A DNA stretch of 6,145 bases from Acidobacteriota bacterium. Lineage in GTDB: Bacteria > Acidobacteriota > Terriglobia > Terriglobales > Acidobacteriaceae. The position numbers and the translations under genes were made by a program. The stretch lies in the NCBI GenBank assembly GCA_021805955.1, contig JAJZDO010000448.1:1-6145 (forward strand), written 5' to 3'. The notes under the pieces are model-generated. The model saw nothing but the letters and a program-made list of their open reading frames with translations, did not search any database and had not been told where the DNA came from. Position 1 is the stretch's first letter. Each line of letters begins with the position of its first letter. Shown here piece by piece: positions 5,131-6,145 of this stretch.

Positions 5131-6145
5131 ATAAGTGGCTGTTCATCATCACGTTGCTGCTCGTTCTCTTTGGTCTGGTCATGGTTTTTTCCGCTTCCGC
5201 GGTCATGGCCAAGGAGCGCTACGGCTCTCCCTATTCCTTTGTCCTCAAGCAGTCGGCCTGGGCGCTGCTCGGCCTGTTCGTCATGGTCGTCCTCACCCGT
5301 GTCAACTATCGGCGCTACAACAGCCCTTCGGTGATTTTTCCCTGTGTCGCCGTCACCACTTTGCTGCTGCTGGCCACCTTTCTCATGCACGACTCGCACC
5401 ATACGCATCGCTGGCTTCGTTTCGGCCCTTTGAGTTTTCAACCCTCCGAAATCGCCAAGCCCGCTCTGGTCTTGTTTCTCGCGTGGTTTCTGCAGAATCG
5501 CGTCGACCAGTTGGATGACTGGCGCCGCGCGCTGCTTCCGGCGGCCGTGCCCAGCCTTGTCTTCATCGCTCTCATTTTGAAAGAGCCCGATCTGGGCACC
5601 GCCCTGGTCTGCGCCATCGTCACCACCCTGATGCTCTATCTCGCCGGAGCGCGCATCCGCTACCTTGCCTTCGCCGTGCTGGCTGCCTCCCCCGTGCTCT
5701 ATTACATGCTGTTTCACGTGGCCTGGCGTCGCGCCCGTATGATTGCGTTTCTCGATCCGGAGAAAGACCCGCGCGGTACCGGCTTCCATATTCTGCAATC
5801 GCTCATCGCTGTCGGCGCCGGCGGCATCCATGGCGTCGGCTTGATGGAAGGCCGGCAGAAGCTCTTCTATCTCCCGGAGCCGCAGACCGACTTCATCTTC
5901 GCCAACGTTGCCGAAGAGTTGGGATTGATTGGCACCATCTGTGTCGTCGCCCTGTTTCTCATGCTGGCCTATCGCGGTCTGCGCGCCGCCCTGCTCTCGA
6001 CCGATCCGTTCGCCCGCTTCCTCGCGTTCGGCATCACCGCCACCATCATCATCCAGGCATTTTTCAATATCAGCGTCGTGCTGGCGCTGGTTCCCACCAA
6101 AGGGATCACGCTGCCCTTCATCTCCGACGGAGGCACGTCGTTATT
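5109..6145 (+). CDS. ftsW: Septal peptidoglycan glycosyltransferase FtsW (SEDS family), C-terminus cut off by the window edge
   Basis: FtsW polymerises lipid II into glycan strands at the division septum, together with its class B penicillin-binding protein partner (FtsI). Here 345 residues are visible and the frame is open at the window end; with family members of roughly 370-400 residues, little is missing. It starts MAKRVGIDKWLFIITLLLVL with the first membrane segment, and FSAS follows as in the family. SEDS motifs occur in order: HRWLRFGPLSFQPSEIAK (100-117), LKEPDLGTA (157-165), the FLDPEKDPRGTGFHILQS loop (214-231), and LPEPQTDFIFANVAEELG (255-272), whose Asp261 matches the essential aspartate of SEDS enzymes. 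Then come FFNISVVLALVPTKGI (318-333) and PFISDGGTSL (336-345). The last motif normally reads S-Y-G-G; here Asp340 replaces the tyrosine. RodA is the paralogue to exclude: position after murD argues for FtsW. Confidence 0.95.
   Translation, partial: MAKRVGIDKWLFIITLLLVLFGLVMVFSASAVMAKERYGSPYSFVLKQSAWALLGLFVMVVLTRVNYRRYNSPSVIFPCVAVTTLLLLATFLMHDSHHTHRWLRFGPLSFQPSEIAKPALVLFLAWFLQNRVDQLDDWRRALLPAAVPSLVFIALILKEPDLGTALVCAIVTTLMLYLAGARIRYLAFAVLAASPVLYYMLFHVAWRRARMIAFLDPEKDPRGTGFHILQSLIAVGAGGIHGVGLMEGRQKLFYLPEPQTDFIFANVAEELGLIGTICVVALFLMLAYRGLRAALLSTDPFARFLAFGITATIIIQAFFNISVVLALVPTKGITLPFISDGGTSL

Noticed and set aside
5049..5831. A 260-codon open frame on the minus strand opposite ftsW
   Set aside because: Antisense to a motif-complete FtsW; the product is Gln/Asp/Gly/His-rich with no recognisable domain.

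Overview
The window looks like a chromosomal piece of a moderately GC-rich Gram-negative-type bacterium, most likely an acidobacterium of the Terriglobia group. That placement is inference. It rests on the style of the MraY N-terminus (LLYWLLYQ), on an exported DinB-like protein, on a Tat-exported sulfatase, and on an intergenic hairpin repeat of a kind I recall from acidobacterial genomes.

The left part (1-2270) is accessory and read on the minus strand. It starts with a truncated gene for a secreted DinB-fold protein (1-485). A 258-base spacer (486-743) follows, holding a small palindrome and one copy of a hairpin repeat. Then comes a complete formylglycine-type sulfatase gene (744-2270) with a twin-arginine signal. 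A second copy of the hairpin repeat, in the same orientation, lies just upstream of the sulfatase start, so the gene sits exactly between two direct repeats about 1.7 kb apart.

The right part (2523-6145) is a piece of the division and cell wall (dcw) cluster on the plus strand, in the canonical order mraY - murD - ftsW, with ftsW cut by the window end. MraY makes lipid I at the inner face of the membrane, MurD adds D-glutamate to the UDP-MurNAc precursor in the cytoplasm, and FtsW polymerises lipid II at the division septum. murD and ftsW overlap by 22 bases. murF and murE, which normally precede mraY, are absent; the divergent sulfatase is there instead, so the cluster is split or has an insertion between murF and mraY.

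The dcw genes are ordinary. The less ordinary observations are the direct hairpin repeats bracketing the sulfatase, the broken dcw order, a non-standard metal-site segment in the sulfatase, and an aspartate replacing the usual tyrosine in the FtsW SYGG-type motif. I found no convincing novel system, RNA gene, CRISPR array, transposase or integrase.
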